This document shows, piece by piece, positions 8,014 to 15,076 of a stretch of 39,356 nucleotides of DNA (positions are counted from its first letter, which is position 1; each line of letters starts with the position of its first letter). The notes beneath the pieces were generated by a model that did not search any database, was not told the origin of the DNA, and worked only from the letters and a program-made list of their open reading frames with translations. Made by a program: the position numbers and the translations under genes. The stretch spans positions 1 through 39,356 of the forward strand of contig JAVJUS010000120.1 in the NCBI GenBank assembly GCA_040220455.1, written 5' to 3'. Origin of the DNA: JAVJUS01 sp040220455. GTDB taxonomy: Bacteria; Pseudomonadota; Alphaproteobacteria; DSM-16000; Inquilinaceae.

Positions 8014-8934
8014 ATGGCCGATCCCGCCCGCCCTCGCCGCTCCGCCCTCTACGTCCCGGGCGCCAACGCCCGGGCGCTGGAAAAGGCGCGCACCCTGCCT
8101 GCCGACGTCGTGATCCTGGATCTGGAGGACGGGGTCGCGCCCGACGCCAAGCAGGCGGCGCGCGAAGCGGTGGCCGGCGCGCTCGCCGCCGGCGGCTTCG
8201 GCCCGCATCACGAGCGGGTGCTGCGCGTCAACGGGCTCGACACGCCATGGGGCTACGCCGATCTGCTCGCCGCCGCGCGGGCGATGGACGGCGCCGGGCT
8301 CGACGCCGTGCTGCTGCCCAAGGTCGACGGGCCGGAGATCGTGCGCCAGGCCGAACGCGTGCTCCATGGCGCCGGCGGCTCGTCCGCGCTGTCGCTCTGG
8401 TGCATGATCGAGACGCCACGCGGTGTGCTGGCCGCCGAGGCCATTGCCGGGGCGAGCCCCCATCTCGGCGCCCTGGTGCTGGGGCTGGAGGATCTGGCCA
8501 AGGACCTGCACGCCGCCCCGGCCAAGGATCGCGCGGGTCTGGTGCCGGTGCTCGCCGGCGTGCTGACGGCGGCGCGGGCGCACGGGCTGGCGGCGCTCGA
8601 CGGCGTGTTCACCGATCTCGACGACGAGTCGGGCTTCGAGGCCGCATGCCGGCAGGCGGTCGCGCTCGGCTACGACGGCAAGACGCTGATCCACCCGAAG
8701 ACCGTCGCGGCGGCCAACCGGCTTTTCGCGCCCGACGAAGCGGCGCTGGAGCGGGCGCGCCGGATCATCGAGGCGCATCGGGCTGCGCTGGCGGGCGGCC
8801 ACGGCGTGACGGTCGTCGACGGCAAGCTGGTCGAGCGACTGCATGTCGACGAGGCGCGGCGGCTGGTCGCGCTGGCCGAGGCGGTGGCGGCGCGCGGCGG
8901 GGAGGCGCGCGACGAGGCGGGGAGCGCCAGTTGA
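8014..8934 (+). CDS. CitE-like CoA-ester lyase (HpcH/HpaI aldolase family)
   Basis: 306 residues with a TIM-barrel lyase fold. Signatures are ALYVPGANARAL at the N-terminus, VILDLEDGVAPDAK (residues 33-46), the metal-site ETPRG (E133), LGLEDLAKDL (D160) and the C-terminal YDGKTLIHPKTV. These are typical of CitE-like malyl-CoA, beta-methylmalyl-CoA and citramalyl-CoA lyases, which split a 3-hydroxyacyl-CoA into acetyl- or propionyl-CoA plus glyoxylate or pyruvate. It is shorter than the Methylobacterium/Rhodobacter malyl-CoA lyases and lacks their central insertion, so the exact substrate is open. Its stop overlaps the TTG start of the mesaconyl-CoA hydratase gene, which strongly suggests the two act in consecutive steps. 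Confidence 0.85.
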   Translation: MADPARPRRSALYVPGANARALEKARTLPADVVILDLEDGVAPDAKQAAREAVAGALAAGGFGPHHERVLRVNGLDTPWGYADLLAAARAMDGAGLDAVLLPKVDGPEIVRQAERVLHGAGGSSALSLWCMIETPRGVLAAEAIAGASPHLGALVLGLEDLAKDLHAAPAKDRAGLVPVLAGVLTAARAHGLAALDGVFTDLDDESGFEAACRQAVALGYDGKTLIHPKTVAAANRLFAPDEAALERARRIIEAHRAALAGGHGVTVVDGKLVERLHVDEARRLVALAEAVAARGGEARDEAGSAS

Positions 8935-9986
8935 GCGGCCCGAGTCGCCCGCTCAAGAGCCGGGCGGGCCGCCGGTTCGAGGACTTCACCCTCGGCCAGC
9001 GCCTGGTCCACCCGATCCCGCGCACGGTGACGGCGGCCGACATGGCTCTGCACACGGCGCTGACCGGCACGCGTAACCTGCTCAGCCACGCCGAGACGGT
9101 GGCCCGGCGTCTGGGCTTCGCCGGCTCGCCGGTGGAGGACCTGGTGGTCTTCCACGTGATCCTGTCGCGCAGCGTCCCCGACATCAGCCACGCGGTGATC
9201 GCCAATCTGGGCTTCGCCGGCATCCGCTTCGGCGTGCCGGTCTATCCCGGCGACACGCTGCGGGCGGAGAGCGAGGTCATCGGCCTGCGCCGGACGCGCG
9301 ACGGCCGGGCCGGCGTCGTCTGGGTACGCACCCACGGGACGAACCAGGACGGCGAGACGGTGCTCGATTTCCATCGCTGGTGCCTGGTGCCGGCGCGCGA
9401 CCCGGACGCCCCGGCGCCGCCGCCCGTCGTGCCCGAGATCGCGCACGCCGTTCCCCTGGTCGCCTTCACCGTGCCGCGCGGGGCGAACTTCGCCCTGTTC
9501 GACCCGGCCGAGACCGGCTCGGACGCCCTGTGGGACGACTATGCCGTCGGCGAGCGCATCGACCATGTCGACGGCGCGACCTTCGAGGAGGCGGAGCACC
9601 AGCTCATGACCCGGCTCTGGCAGATCACCTCGCGGATCCATGCCGACGCGGTCTTCGCCGGGGCCCAGCGCCACGGCCGGCGGCTCGTCTATGGCGGCCA
9701 CGTCCTGGCGCTGGCCCGGGCGATCAGCCACAACGGCCTGGCCAACGCCCTGCGCATCGCGGCGATCCACCGGCTCGACCACAAGGGGCCGGCCTTCGGC
9801 GGGGACACGATTTACGCCTGGTCGGAGGTCACGGACCGCGAGGAACTGCCCGGCCGATCGGATCTGGGCGTCCTGCGCCTGACCACCCGCGCCACCCGCG
9901 ACCGGCCCTGCGGCGATTTCCCTACCGACGACCCGGCGGTGATCCTCGAGGTCGACTACAGCGTCCTGATGCCGCGGCGGCTGTAA
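8931..9986 (+). CDS. mch: Mesaconyl-CoA hydratase-like MaoC double-domain protein
   Basis: 351 residues. The protein carries two MaoC-like hotdog domains: residues about 15-150 (RFEDFTLGQRLVHPI, AVIANLGFAGIRFGVPVYPGD) and about 180-345 (DDYAVGERIDHVDGA, LVYGGHVLALARA). This length and the FEDFTLGQ opening fit mesaconyl-CoA hydratase (Mch), which interconverts mesaconyl-CoA and beta-methylmalyl-CoA in the ethylmalonyl-CoA pathway. The likely start is TTG 8931, overlapping the upstream TGA by 4 bp (TTGA), with the purine tract GAGGCGGGGAG (8914-8924) 6 nt upstream; no ATG or GTG is nearby in frame. A mesaconyl-C4-CoA hydratase feeding citramalyl-CoA cleavage is an alternative. Confidence 0.85.
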   Translation: MSGPSRPLKSRAGRRFEDFTLGQRLVHPIPRTVTAADMALHTALTGTRNLLSHAETVARRLGFAGSPVEDLVVFHVILSRSVPDISHAVIANLGFAGIRFGVPVYPGDTLRAESEVIGLRRTRDGRAGVVWVRTHGTNQDGETVLDFHRWCLVPARDPDAPAPPPVVPEIAHAVPLVAFTVPRGANFALFDPAETGSDALWDDYAVGERIDHVDGATFEEAEHQLMTRLWQITSRIHADAVFAGAQRHGRRLVYGGHVLALARAISHNGLANALRIAAIHRLDHKGPAFGGDTIYAWSEVTDREELPGRSDLGVLRLTTRATRDRPCGDFPTDDPAVILEVDYSVLMPRRL

Positions 9987-10004
9987 GGCGCCGACCGCCG
10001 TTGA

Positions 10005-10087
10005 TCGTAGGTTGCCCAGCGCCGGAGGCGCTGCGCAACGGCGCGGTCGGTGCCGTCGCGCACCGCTTCGCGGTGGGCGACCTACGA
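10005..10087. repeat. REP-like composite palindrome between convergent genes
   Basis: Two inverted arms of 18 bp, TCGTAGGTTGCCCAGCGC (10005-10022) and its reverse complement with two differences (10070-10087), enclose two smaller hairpins (GCGCCGGAGGCGC near 10020-10032 and CACCGCTTCGCGGTG at 10061-10075). This is the architecture of a REP/BIME-like intergenic repeat. It lies between the convergent mch and methyltransferase genes and could also act as a bidirectional transcription terminator (inference). Confidence 0.7.
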
Positions 10088-10106
10088 CGGCCCATGAGGC
10101 CGCACG

Positions 10107-10883
10107 TCACCCCTTGACCGCCCGGAACCGCAGGCGGACGTAGTCGGCCGTCCAGGCGCCCGTCTCGTCGGCGAGCGCCGGGGCGAGGAGGGCGATCGCC
10201 TCCGCCAGCGCCAGGCGGCGGTCCTCGCCGTCCAGCGCGGAGAGGAACGGCTCGGCGAAGGTCCCGAGCCAGCCGGCCATGTTCGTCGGCAGCGGCGTCG
10301 GGCGGGGGATCAGCTCCGCGATGTGGACGGTGAAGCCGGCGGCTTCCAGGGCTTTCGCCCAGCGCGCCGGGCTCGGGAAGACCCAGGGGTCGACCGCCGC
10401 CGCATCCGTCCCGCGCCGGGCCAGGACGGCGTGCAGCGCGACCCGGATGGCGGCGACGTTGCCCTGGCCGCCGCACTCCCCGACGAAGCGACCGCCAGGG
10501 GCCAGCACGGCCGCCGCCGAGCGCGCGACGCCGTCGAGATCGCCCATCCAGTGGATCGCCGCGTTGGAGAACACCGCGTCGAACGGCCCGCCCGCCGTCA
10601 GGGCGGCGGCATCGAGCGTGGCGCCGTCCATCACCCGGGCGTCGAGCCCGCGGGCGCGCGCCGCCTCCACCATGGCCGGCGAGGCGTCGATGCCGGTCAC
10701 CCGGGCGCCGAGGGCCGCCAGCTCGGCGGTCAGGACCCCGTCGCCGCAGCCGAGATCGAGGATGCGCTCCCCCGCCGCGGGGGCGAGCAGGTCGATCACC
10801 GGCCGGCCGAGTTCGGGCACGAATCCGGCGTGGCGGCCATAGGCGTCCGGGCGCCAGTCCGGCGTCGATGCCGTGGTAACCAT
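10107..10883 (-). CDS. Class I SAM-dependent methyltransferase
   Basis: 258 residues. The Rossmann-type SAM site is ILDLGCGDGVLTAEL (motif I), then VTGIDASPAMVEAAR (acidic loop) and FDAVFSNAAIHWM (motif IV and following). The pattern matches Methyltransf_11/25 enzymes of the trans-aconitate methyltransferase or UbiE-like type, but the substrate cannot be assigned from sequence. The ATG at 10883 was chosen over a much longer frame because GGGAGG lies 6 nt before it and the protein starts just before the conserved core. It is divergent from sdhC, with about 220 bp between. Confidence 0.85.
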   Translation of the reverse strand: MVTTASTPDWRPDAYGRHAGFVPELGRPVIDLLAPAAGERILDLGCGDGVLTAELAALGARVTGIDASPAMVEAARARGLDARVMDGATLDAAALTAGGPFDAVFSNAAIHWMGDLDGVARSAAAVLAPGGRFVGECGGQGNVAAIRVALHAVLARRGTDAAAVDPWVFPSPARWAKALEAAGFTVHIAELIPRPTPLPTNMAGWLGTFAEPFLSALDGEDRRLALAEAIALLAPALADETGAWTADYVRLRFRAVKG

Positions 10884-10923
10884 GATTGCCCTCCCGTCAT
10901 GCCGCACTGCGACAGGGGCTTCG

Positions 10924-10952
10924 TTGACACCCGGGACGCCGGGGCGTATCCC
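10924..10952 (+). promoter_or_regulatory. Candidate sigma-70 promoter of sdhCDAB
   Basis: A perfect -35 TTGACA (10924-10929), a 17-bp spacer and TATCCC (10947-10952) lie upstream of sdhC in the divergent gap. The expected start near 10959 would give a leader of about 144 nt. The -10 is a partial match only; this is a prediction. Confidence 0.4.
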
Positions 10953-11102
10953 TGGATCGAGCGTAGCGCGGGCGGCCCGGCGGGGCGAGCCCGCGTGCCT
11001 TTCCGGCCCCGGCCTTCGTGCTTGCGGCCGGAATGGCGGCTTCCGCCCGGACGCGGCCGCCCCATGGCGGTGTCCGGCATCCCGGACGATAGAGGACGCG
11101 AC

Positions 11103-11492
11103 ATGGCCACGGGCGACCGGCCTATTTCTCCGCACCTCCAGGTCCACCGCATGCTGCCGAACATGGCGCAGTCGATCACGCACCGGATCACCGGCGCGGC
11201 GCTGACGGTGGGTACGCTGCTGCTCGTCTACTGGATCGGCGCGGCGGCTGCGGGGCCGGAGGCTTATGCCGCGGCGCAGGGGCTTATCGGCTCGATCCTG
11301 GGCCGCCTGCTGCTCTTCGGCTGGACCTGGGCGCTGTTCTACCACCTGTGCGCCGGCATCCGGCACCTGGTCTGGGACACGGGCCACGGCTACGACCTGC
11401 GGGTGACGGACCTCAGCGGCTGGGCGGTGGTCGGCGGCTCGGTCGCGCTGACGCTGCTCGCCTGGATCGTCGGCTACATGGTGATGGGGTGA
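11103..11492 (+). CDS. sdhC: Succinate dehydrogenase cytochrome b556 subunit
   Basis: 129 residues with three membrane helices. The N-terminal RPISPHLQVHR signature and the SITHRITG segment (quinone-site Ser24/Arg28 region) are typical of SdhC. H81 in FYHLCAGIRHLVWD is the probable heme b ligand. SdhC and SdhD anchor complex II in the inner membrane and pass electrons from SdhB to ubiquinone. The ATG has AGAGGA (11091-11096) 6 nt upstream. sdhD starts 4 nt after the stop. A start at 11064 would add 13 unsupported residues. Confidence 0.95.
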   Translation: MATGDRPISPHLQVHRMLPNMAQSITHRITGAALTVGTLLLVYWIGAAAAGPEAYAAAQGLIGSILGRLLLFGWTWALFYHLCAGIRHLVWDTGHGYDLRVTDLSGWAVVGGSVALTLLAWIVGYMVMG

Positions 11493-11496
11493 GGCG

Positions 11497-11895
11497 ATGA
11501 GCGACGGGACCCCGACGAGCCTGCGCACCGCGCTGGGCCGCGTCCGCGGCCTCGGCTCGGCCAAGTCCGGGACGGAGCACTGGTGGCTGCAGCGGCTGAC
11601 CTCGGTGGCGCTGATCCCGCTGACCCTGTGGTTCGCGATCTCGGTGATCTCGCTGGTCGGCGCGCCCTATGAAGAGGTGCGCGCCTGGCTGGCCCGGCCC
11701 TGGTCGGCGGTGCTGATGATCCTGATGCTGGTTGCGACGTTCCATCACGCCGCGGCGGGTATGCAGGTGATCTACGAGGATTACATCCACAGTCATTGGC
11801 TGCGGCTGGCGGTCGACCTGGCGACCAAGGGACTCGCCTTCCTCCTCGCCGCCTACGGCGTCGTGGCCGTGCTGAAGATCGCATTCGGAGGGTAG
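11497..11895 (+). CDS. sdhD: Succinate dehydrogenase membrane anchor subunit
   Basis: 132 residues with three hydrophobic helices. The WWLQRLTSVALIPLTLWF opening and the HHAAAGMQVIYEDYIH block are characteristic of alphaproteobacterial SdhD; the second region carries the conserved Asp and Tyr near the quinone site. It begins 4 nt after sdhC, with GGTGAGG as ribosome site inside the sdhC stop region, and is followed 6 nt later by sdhA. It completes the membrane part of respiratory complex II. Confidence 0.95.
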   Translation: MSDGTPTSLRTALGRVRGLGSAKSGTEHWWLQRLTSVALIPLTLWFAISVISLVGAPYEEVRAWLARPWSAVLMILMLVATFHHAAAGMQVIYEDYIHSHWLRLAVDLATKGLAFLLAAYGVVAVLKIAFGG

Positions 11896-11901
11896 GCCGG
11901 G

Positions 11902-13689
11902 ATGGCTGCCGCATACGACATCATCGACCACACCTATGACGTGCTCGTCGTCGGCGCCGGCGGCGCGGGGCTGCGCGCCACCTTCGGCATGGCCGAGAAG
12001 AGGCTGAAGACCGCCTGCATCTCCAAGGTCTTCCCGACGCGCAGTCACACGGTGGCGGCGCAGGGCGGCGTGTCGGCGGCGCTCGGCAACATGGGCGAGG
12101 ACGACTGGCGCTGGCACATGTACGACACCGTCAAGGGGTCGGACTGGCTGGGCGACCAGGACGCGATCGAGTACATGTGCCGCGAGGCGGCGCCGGCGAT
12201 CATCGAGCTGGAGCATTACGGCCTGCCCTTCTCGCGCACGCCGGAGGGCAAGATCTACCAGCGTGCCTTCGGCGGCATGACGACGCATTTCGGCAAGGGG
12301 CGGGCCTATCGCACCTGCGCGGCGGCCGACCGCACCGGCCACGCGATGCTGCACACCCTCTACCAGCAGTCGCTCAAGCACGAGGCGGAGTTCTTCATCG
12401 AGTACTTCGCCCTCGACCTGATCATGGAGGACGGCGCCTGCCGCGGCGTCATCGCCTGGAACCTGGACGACGGCACGATCCACCGGTTCCGCGCCCAGAT
12501 GGTGGTGCTGGCGACCGGCGGCTACGGCCGGGCCTACTTCTCCTGCACCTCGGCGCATACCTGCACCGGCGACGGCAACGCCATGGTGGCGCGGGCCGGC
12601 CTGCCGCTGCAGGACATGGAGTTCGTGCAGTTCCACCCGACCGGCGTCTATGGCGCGGGCTGCCTGATCACCGAGGGCGTGCGCGGCGAGGGCGGCTATC
12701 TGACCAATTCGGAGGGCGAGCGCTTCATGGAGCGCTATGCCCCGACGGCCAAGGACCTGGCCTCGCGCGACGTGGTCAGCCGGTCGATGACGGTCGAGAT
12801 CCGCGAGGGGCGCGGCGTCGGGCCCGACGGCGACCACATCCATCTGCATCTCGAGCATCTCGACGCCGACATCATCCACCAGCGCCTGCCCGGCATCGCC
12901 GAGACGGCGCGGATCTTCGCCAATGTCGACGTCACCAAGGACCCGATCCCGGTTCTCCCGACGGTGCACTACAACATGGGCGGCATCCCGACGAACTATA
13001 AGTGCGAGGTGGTGGCCCCGCGCGAGGGCGACCCGGACGCCGTGGTTCCCGGGCTGATGGCGATCGGCGAGGCGGCCTGCGTGTCGGTCCACGGCGCCAA
13101 CCGCCTGGGATCCAACTCGCTGCTCGACCTCGTCGTGTTCGGCCGCGCCGCGGCCCATCGCGCCGCCGAGGTGGTCTCGCCCGGCGCCTCGCAGAAGCCG
13201 CTGGCGGCCGATGCGGGCGAGGCGGCGCTCGACCGGCTCGACCGGCTGCGCAACGCCCGGCAGGAGGTCCGCACGGCCGAGCTGCGCCTGGAGATGCAGC
13301 GCGTCATGCAGGACAACGCGGCCGTCTTCCGCACCGGCGAGGTGCTCGAGGAAGGCGCCGACAAGCTGGGCAAGAGCTGGGGCAAGCAGGCGGGCCTGGG
13401 CGTCGCCGACAAGTCGATGGTCTGGAATTCCGACCTGGTCGAGACGCTGGAGCTTCAGAACCTGATGATCCAGGCGGCGACGACGATGCAGTCGGCGCGC
13501 AACCGCACTGAAAGCCGGGGCGCCCACGCCCGGGAGGACTTCCCCGACCGCGACGACGCGGAGTGGATGAAGCACTCCCTGATCTGGATCGACGAGAAGG
13601 GGGAAAGCCGGATCGACTACCGCCCGGTCCACCTGACGCCCCTGACCAACGAGGTCCAGTCCTTCCCGCCCCAGGCGCGGGTGTATTGA
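11902..13689 (+). CDS. sdhA: Succinate dehydrogenase flavoprotein subunit
   Basis: 595 residues, full length. The FAD Rossmann motif is VLVVGAGGAGLRA (residues 14-26). H49 in RSHTVAAQGG is the His that carries covalent FAD in this family. Active-site blocks are QFHPTG, LITEGVRGEGG and the MGGIPTNYKCEV region, and the C-terminal domain includes RTESRGAHAREDFPDRDD. SdhA oxidises succinate to fumarate in the TCA cycle. GGAGG lies 10 nt before the ATG. Unusually, the partner gene sdhB is 604 bp further on instead of adjacent. Confidence 0.97.
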   Translation: MAAAYDIIDHTYDVLVVGAGGAGLRATFGMAEKRLKTACISKVFPTRSHTVAAQGGVSAALGNMGEDDWRWHMYDTVKGSDWLGDQDAIEYMCREAAPAIIELEHYGLPFSRTPEGKIYQRAFGGMTTHFGKGRAYRTCAAADRTGHAMLHTLYQQSLKHEAEFFIEYFALDLIMEDGACRGVIAWNLDDGTIHRFRAQMVVLATGGYGRAYFSCTSAHTCTGDGNAMVARAGLPLQDMEFVQFHPTGVYGAGCLITEGVRGEGGYLTNSEGERFMERYAPTAKDLASRDVVSRSMTVEIREGRGVGPDGDHIHLHLEHLDADIIHQRLPGIAETARIFANVDVTKDPIPVLPTVHYNMGGIPTNYKCEVVAPREGDPDAVVPGLMAIGEAACVSVHGANRLGSNSLLDLVVFGRAAAHRAAEVVSPGASQKPLAADAGEAALDRLDRLRNARQEVRTAELRLEMQRVMQDNAAVFRTGEVLEEGADKLGKSWGKQAGLGVADKSMVWNSDLVETLELQNLMIQAATTMQSARNRTESRGAHAREDFPDRDDAEWMKHSLIWIDEKGESRIDYRPVHLTPLTNEVQSFPPQARVY

Positions 13690-13734
13690 GCCGGCGGTGG
13701 GGGGGTCCGTTGGTCGGCCGGAGGCCGGCTCCGG

Positions 13735-13817
13735 TGGATCCCCGCCTTCGCGGGGATGACGAAGTTGCAGTGGTGTCGGACAAGTGAATTCGTCATCCCC
13801 GCGAAAGCGGGGATCCA
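13735..13817. repeat. Inverted pair of short REP palindromes (left pair)
   Basis: Two 29-bp copies in opposite orientation: 13735-13763 (starts TGGATCCCCGCC, ends GGGGATGACGAA) and 13789-13817 (starts TTCGTCATCCCC, ends GGGGATCCA). Each has an internal GC-rich hairpin, CCCCGCnnTCGCGGGG-like. After reverse-complementing, the two differ at one position. This family (GTCATCCCCGCGAAAGCGGG) also occurs at 14142-14219. Confidence 0.9.
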
Positions 13818-14134
13818 TGCGGACTTCGAACACGGTGACGAAAGAGAAGCAGTTCGTCGTCTACATTTTGGCCAGCAAGCCGAATGGCACACTGGACGTC
13901 GGCGTGACGTCGAACCTCGAAAAGCGGATCGATGAACACAGAACCGGTGGCGGAGACGGGTTCACGGCAAGGTACATGGTGCATCGGCTCGTTTGGTACG
14001 AGCTTCACGATCGGGCCGAGTCGGCGATCTTGAGGGAGCGCCGAATGAAAAAGTGGCGACGGGCGTAGAAAGTGGCGCCTATCGAGGAAAAGAACCCGAC
14101 TTGGCGAGATTTGGCTGAGGAGTTGGAAATCTGA
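13817..14134 (+). pseudogene. GIY-YIG endonuclease family protein, inactivated by amber codon
   Basis: Read through one TAG, this frame encodes a 105-residue UPF0213/YhbQ-like GIY-YIG protein: VVYILASK near residues 14-21, the catalytic-Arg helix LEKRIDEH (R37), FTARYMVHRLVWYE, RERRMKKWRRA, then after the stop (TAG 14066-14068) KVAPIEEKNPTWRDLAEELEI. Family members have Trp at the stop position (RRAWK), so TGG has become TAG. In addition the second signature Tyr, normally GTLYVG, is Asp27 here (GTLDVG). Two lesions in key positions indicate a decaying gene. The likely ATG lies at the very edge of a REP copy. It sits between sdhA and sdhB. Confidence 0.85.
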
Positions 14135-14141
14135 AACGTCG

Positions 14142-14219
14142 TGGATCCCCGCTTTCGCGGGGATGACGACAGGGGGTAGGCGCCCTTTCTTACGTCATCC
14201 CCGCGAAAGCGGGGATCCA
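14142..14219. repeat. Inverted pair of short REP palindromes (right pair)
   Basis: Copies at 14142-14169 (starts TGGATCCCCGCTTTCGCG) and 14193-14219 (starts CGTCATCCCCGCGAAAGC), in opposite orientation and separated by 23 bp. They belong to the same family and have the same relative orientation as the pair at 13735-13817. The first copy begins 8 bp after the end of the broken GIY-YIG frame. Confidence 0.9.
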
Positions 14220-14293
14220 TGAAGGCCTCGCCGACCCGCCGGATGACCACGACCCCCGTCCCCGCGCCGTAGAGGAACAGGAACTCTCGAGAC

Positions 14294-15076
14294 ATGGTGG
14301 AACTCGCGCTGCCCCGGAACTCCCGCGTCACGACGGGCACCAAGCACAAGGCGCCGGAGGGAGCCGGGCGGACCAAGACGTTCAGGATCTACCGCTGGAA
14401 CCCGGACGACGGGGGCAATCCGCGGCTCGACAGCTTCACGATCGACCTGGAGCGCTGCGGGCCGATGGTCCTCGACGCGCTCATCCACATCAAGGACGAC
14501 GTGGATTCGACGCTGACCTTCCGCCGGTCGTGCCGTGAGGGGATCTGCGGGTCCTGCGCGATGAACATCGACGGGGTCAACGGGCTGGCCTGCACGACGC
14601 CGATCGACTCCGTCGACGGCGACGTCGCCATCTACCCGCTGCCGCACATGCCGGTGGTCAAGGACCTGGTGCCGGACCTCAACCAGATTTACGCGCAGTA
14701 CGCCTCGATCAAGCCGTGGCTGGAGACGCAGTCGCCGACCCCGCCGGACCGGGAGCGCCTGCAGTCGCCGGCCGAGCGGGAGAAGCTGGACGGCCTCTAC
14801 GAGTGCATCCTGTGCTTCTGCTGCACGACGTCGTGTCCCAGCTACTGGTGGAACGGCGACAAGTACCTGGGCCCGGCGATCCTGCTCCAGGCCTATCGCT
14901 GGCTGGCCGACAGCCGGGACGAGACGACGGGCGAGCGCCTCGACGAGTTGGAGGACCCGTTCAAGCTCTACCGCTGCCACACGATCATGAACTGCGCCAA
15001 GTCCTGCCCCAAGGGCCTGAACCCGGCGCGGGCGATCGGCGAGATCAAGAAGATGATGATCGAGCGGCGCGGCTGA
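14294..15076 (+). CDS. sdhB: Succinate dehydrogenase iron-sulfur subunit
   Basis: 260 residues. The N-terminal ferredoxin domain holds the [2Fe-2S] ligands in CREGICGSCAM with a later Cys in GLACTTP. The C-terminal domain holds the [4Fe-4S]/[3Fe-4S] ligands in CILCFCCTTSCPS and CHTIMNCAKSCPKGL. It relays electrons from FAD in SdhA to the quinone site in SdhC/SdhD. A purine-rich site (AGGAAC, 14278-14283) lies 10 nt before the ATG. The gene is separated from sdhA by the REP/GIY-YIG cassette but stays co-directional. Its 3' end overlaps the convergent PAP2 gene by 32 bp. Confidence 0.97.
   Translation: MVELALPRNSRVTTGTKHKAPEGAGRTKTFRIYRWNPDDGGNPRLDSFTIDLERCGPMVLDALIHIKDDVDSTLTFRRSCREGICGSCAMNIDGVNGLACTTPIDSVDGDVAIYPLPHMPVVKDLVPDLNQIYAQYASIKPWLETQSPTPPDRERLQSPAEREKLDGLYECILCFCCTTSCPSYWWNGDKYLGPAILLQAYRWLADSRDETTGERLDELEDPFKLYRCHTIMNCAKSCPKGLNPARAIGEIKKMMIERRG

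Larger units (their letters stand above)
13735..14219. mobile_element. REP-bounded cassette carrying a dead GIY-YIG nuclease gene
   Basis: A 485-bp block between sdhA and sdhB. It consists of an inverted REP pair, a broken GIY-YIG nuclease gene and a second inverted REP pair of the same family. The interior is visibly less GC-rich than the flanking sdh genes. No transposase, terminal inverted repeat of an insertion sequence or target-site duplication was recognised, so classing it as a mobilised unit is inference from the symmetric arrangement and from its position inside a normally contiguous operon. Confidence 0.45.

Noticed and set aside
11413..13833. 806-codon minus-strand frame antisense to sdhD and sdhA
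   Set aside because: Shadow of the highly conserved sdhA; its C-terminal and N-terminal parts run through REP repeats and give repeat-derived peptides.
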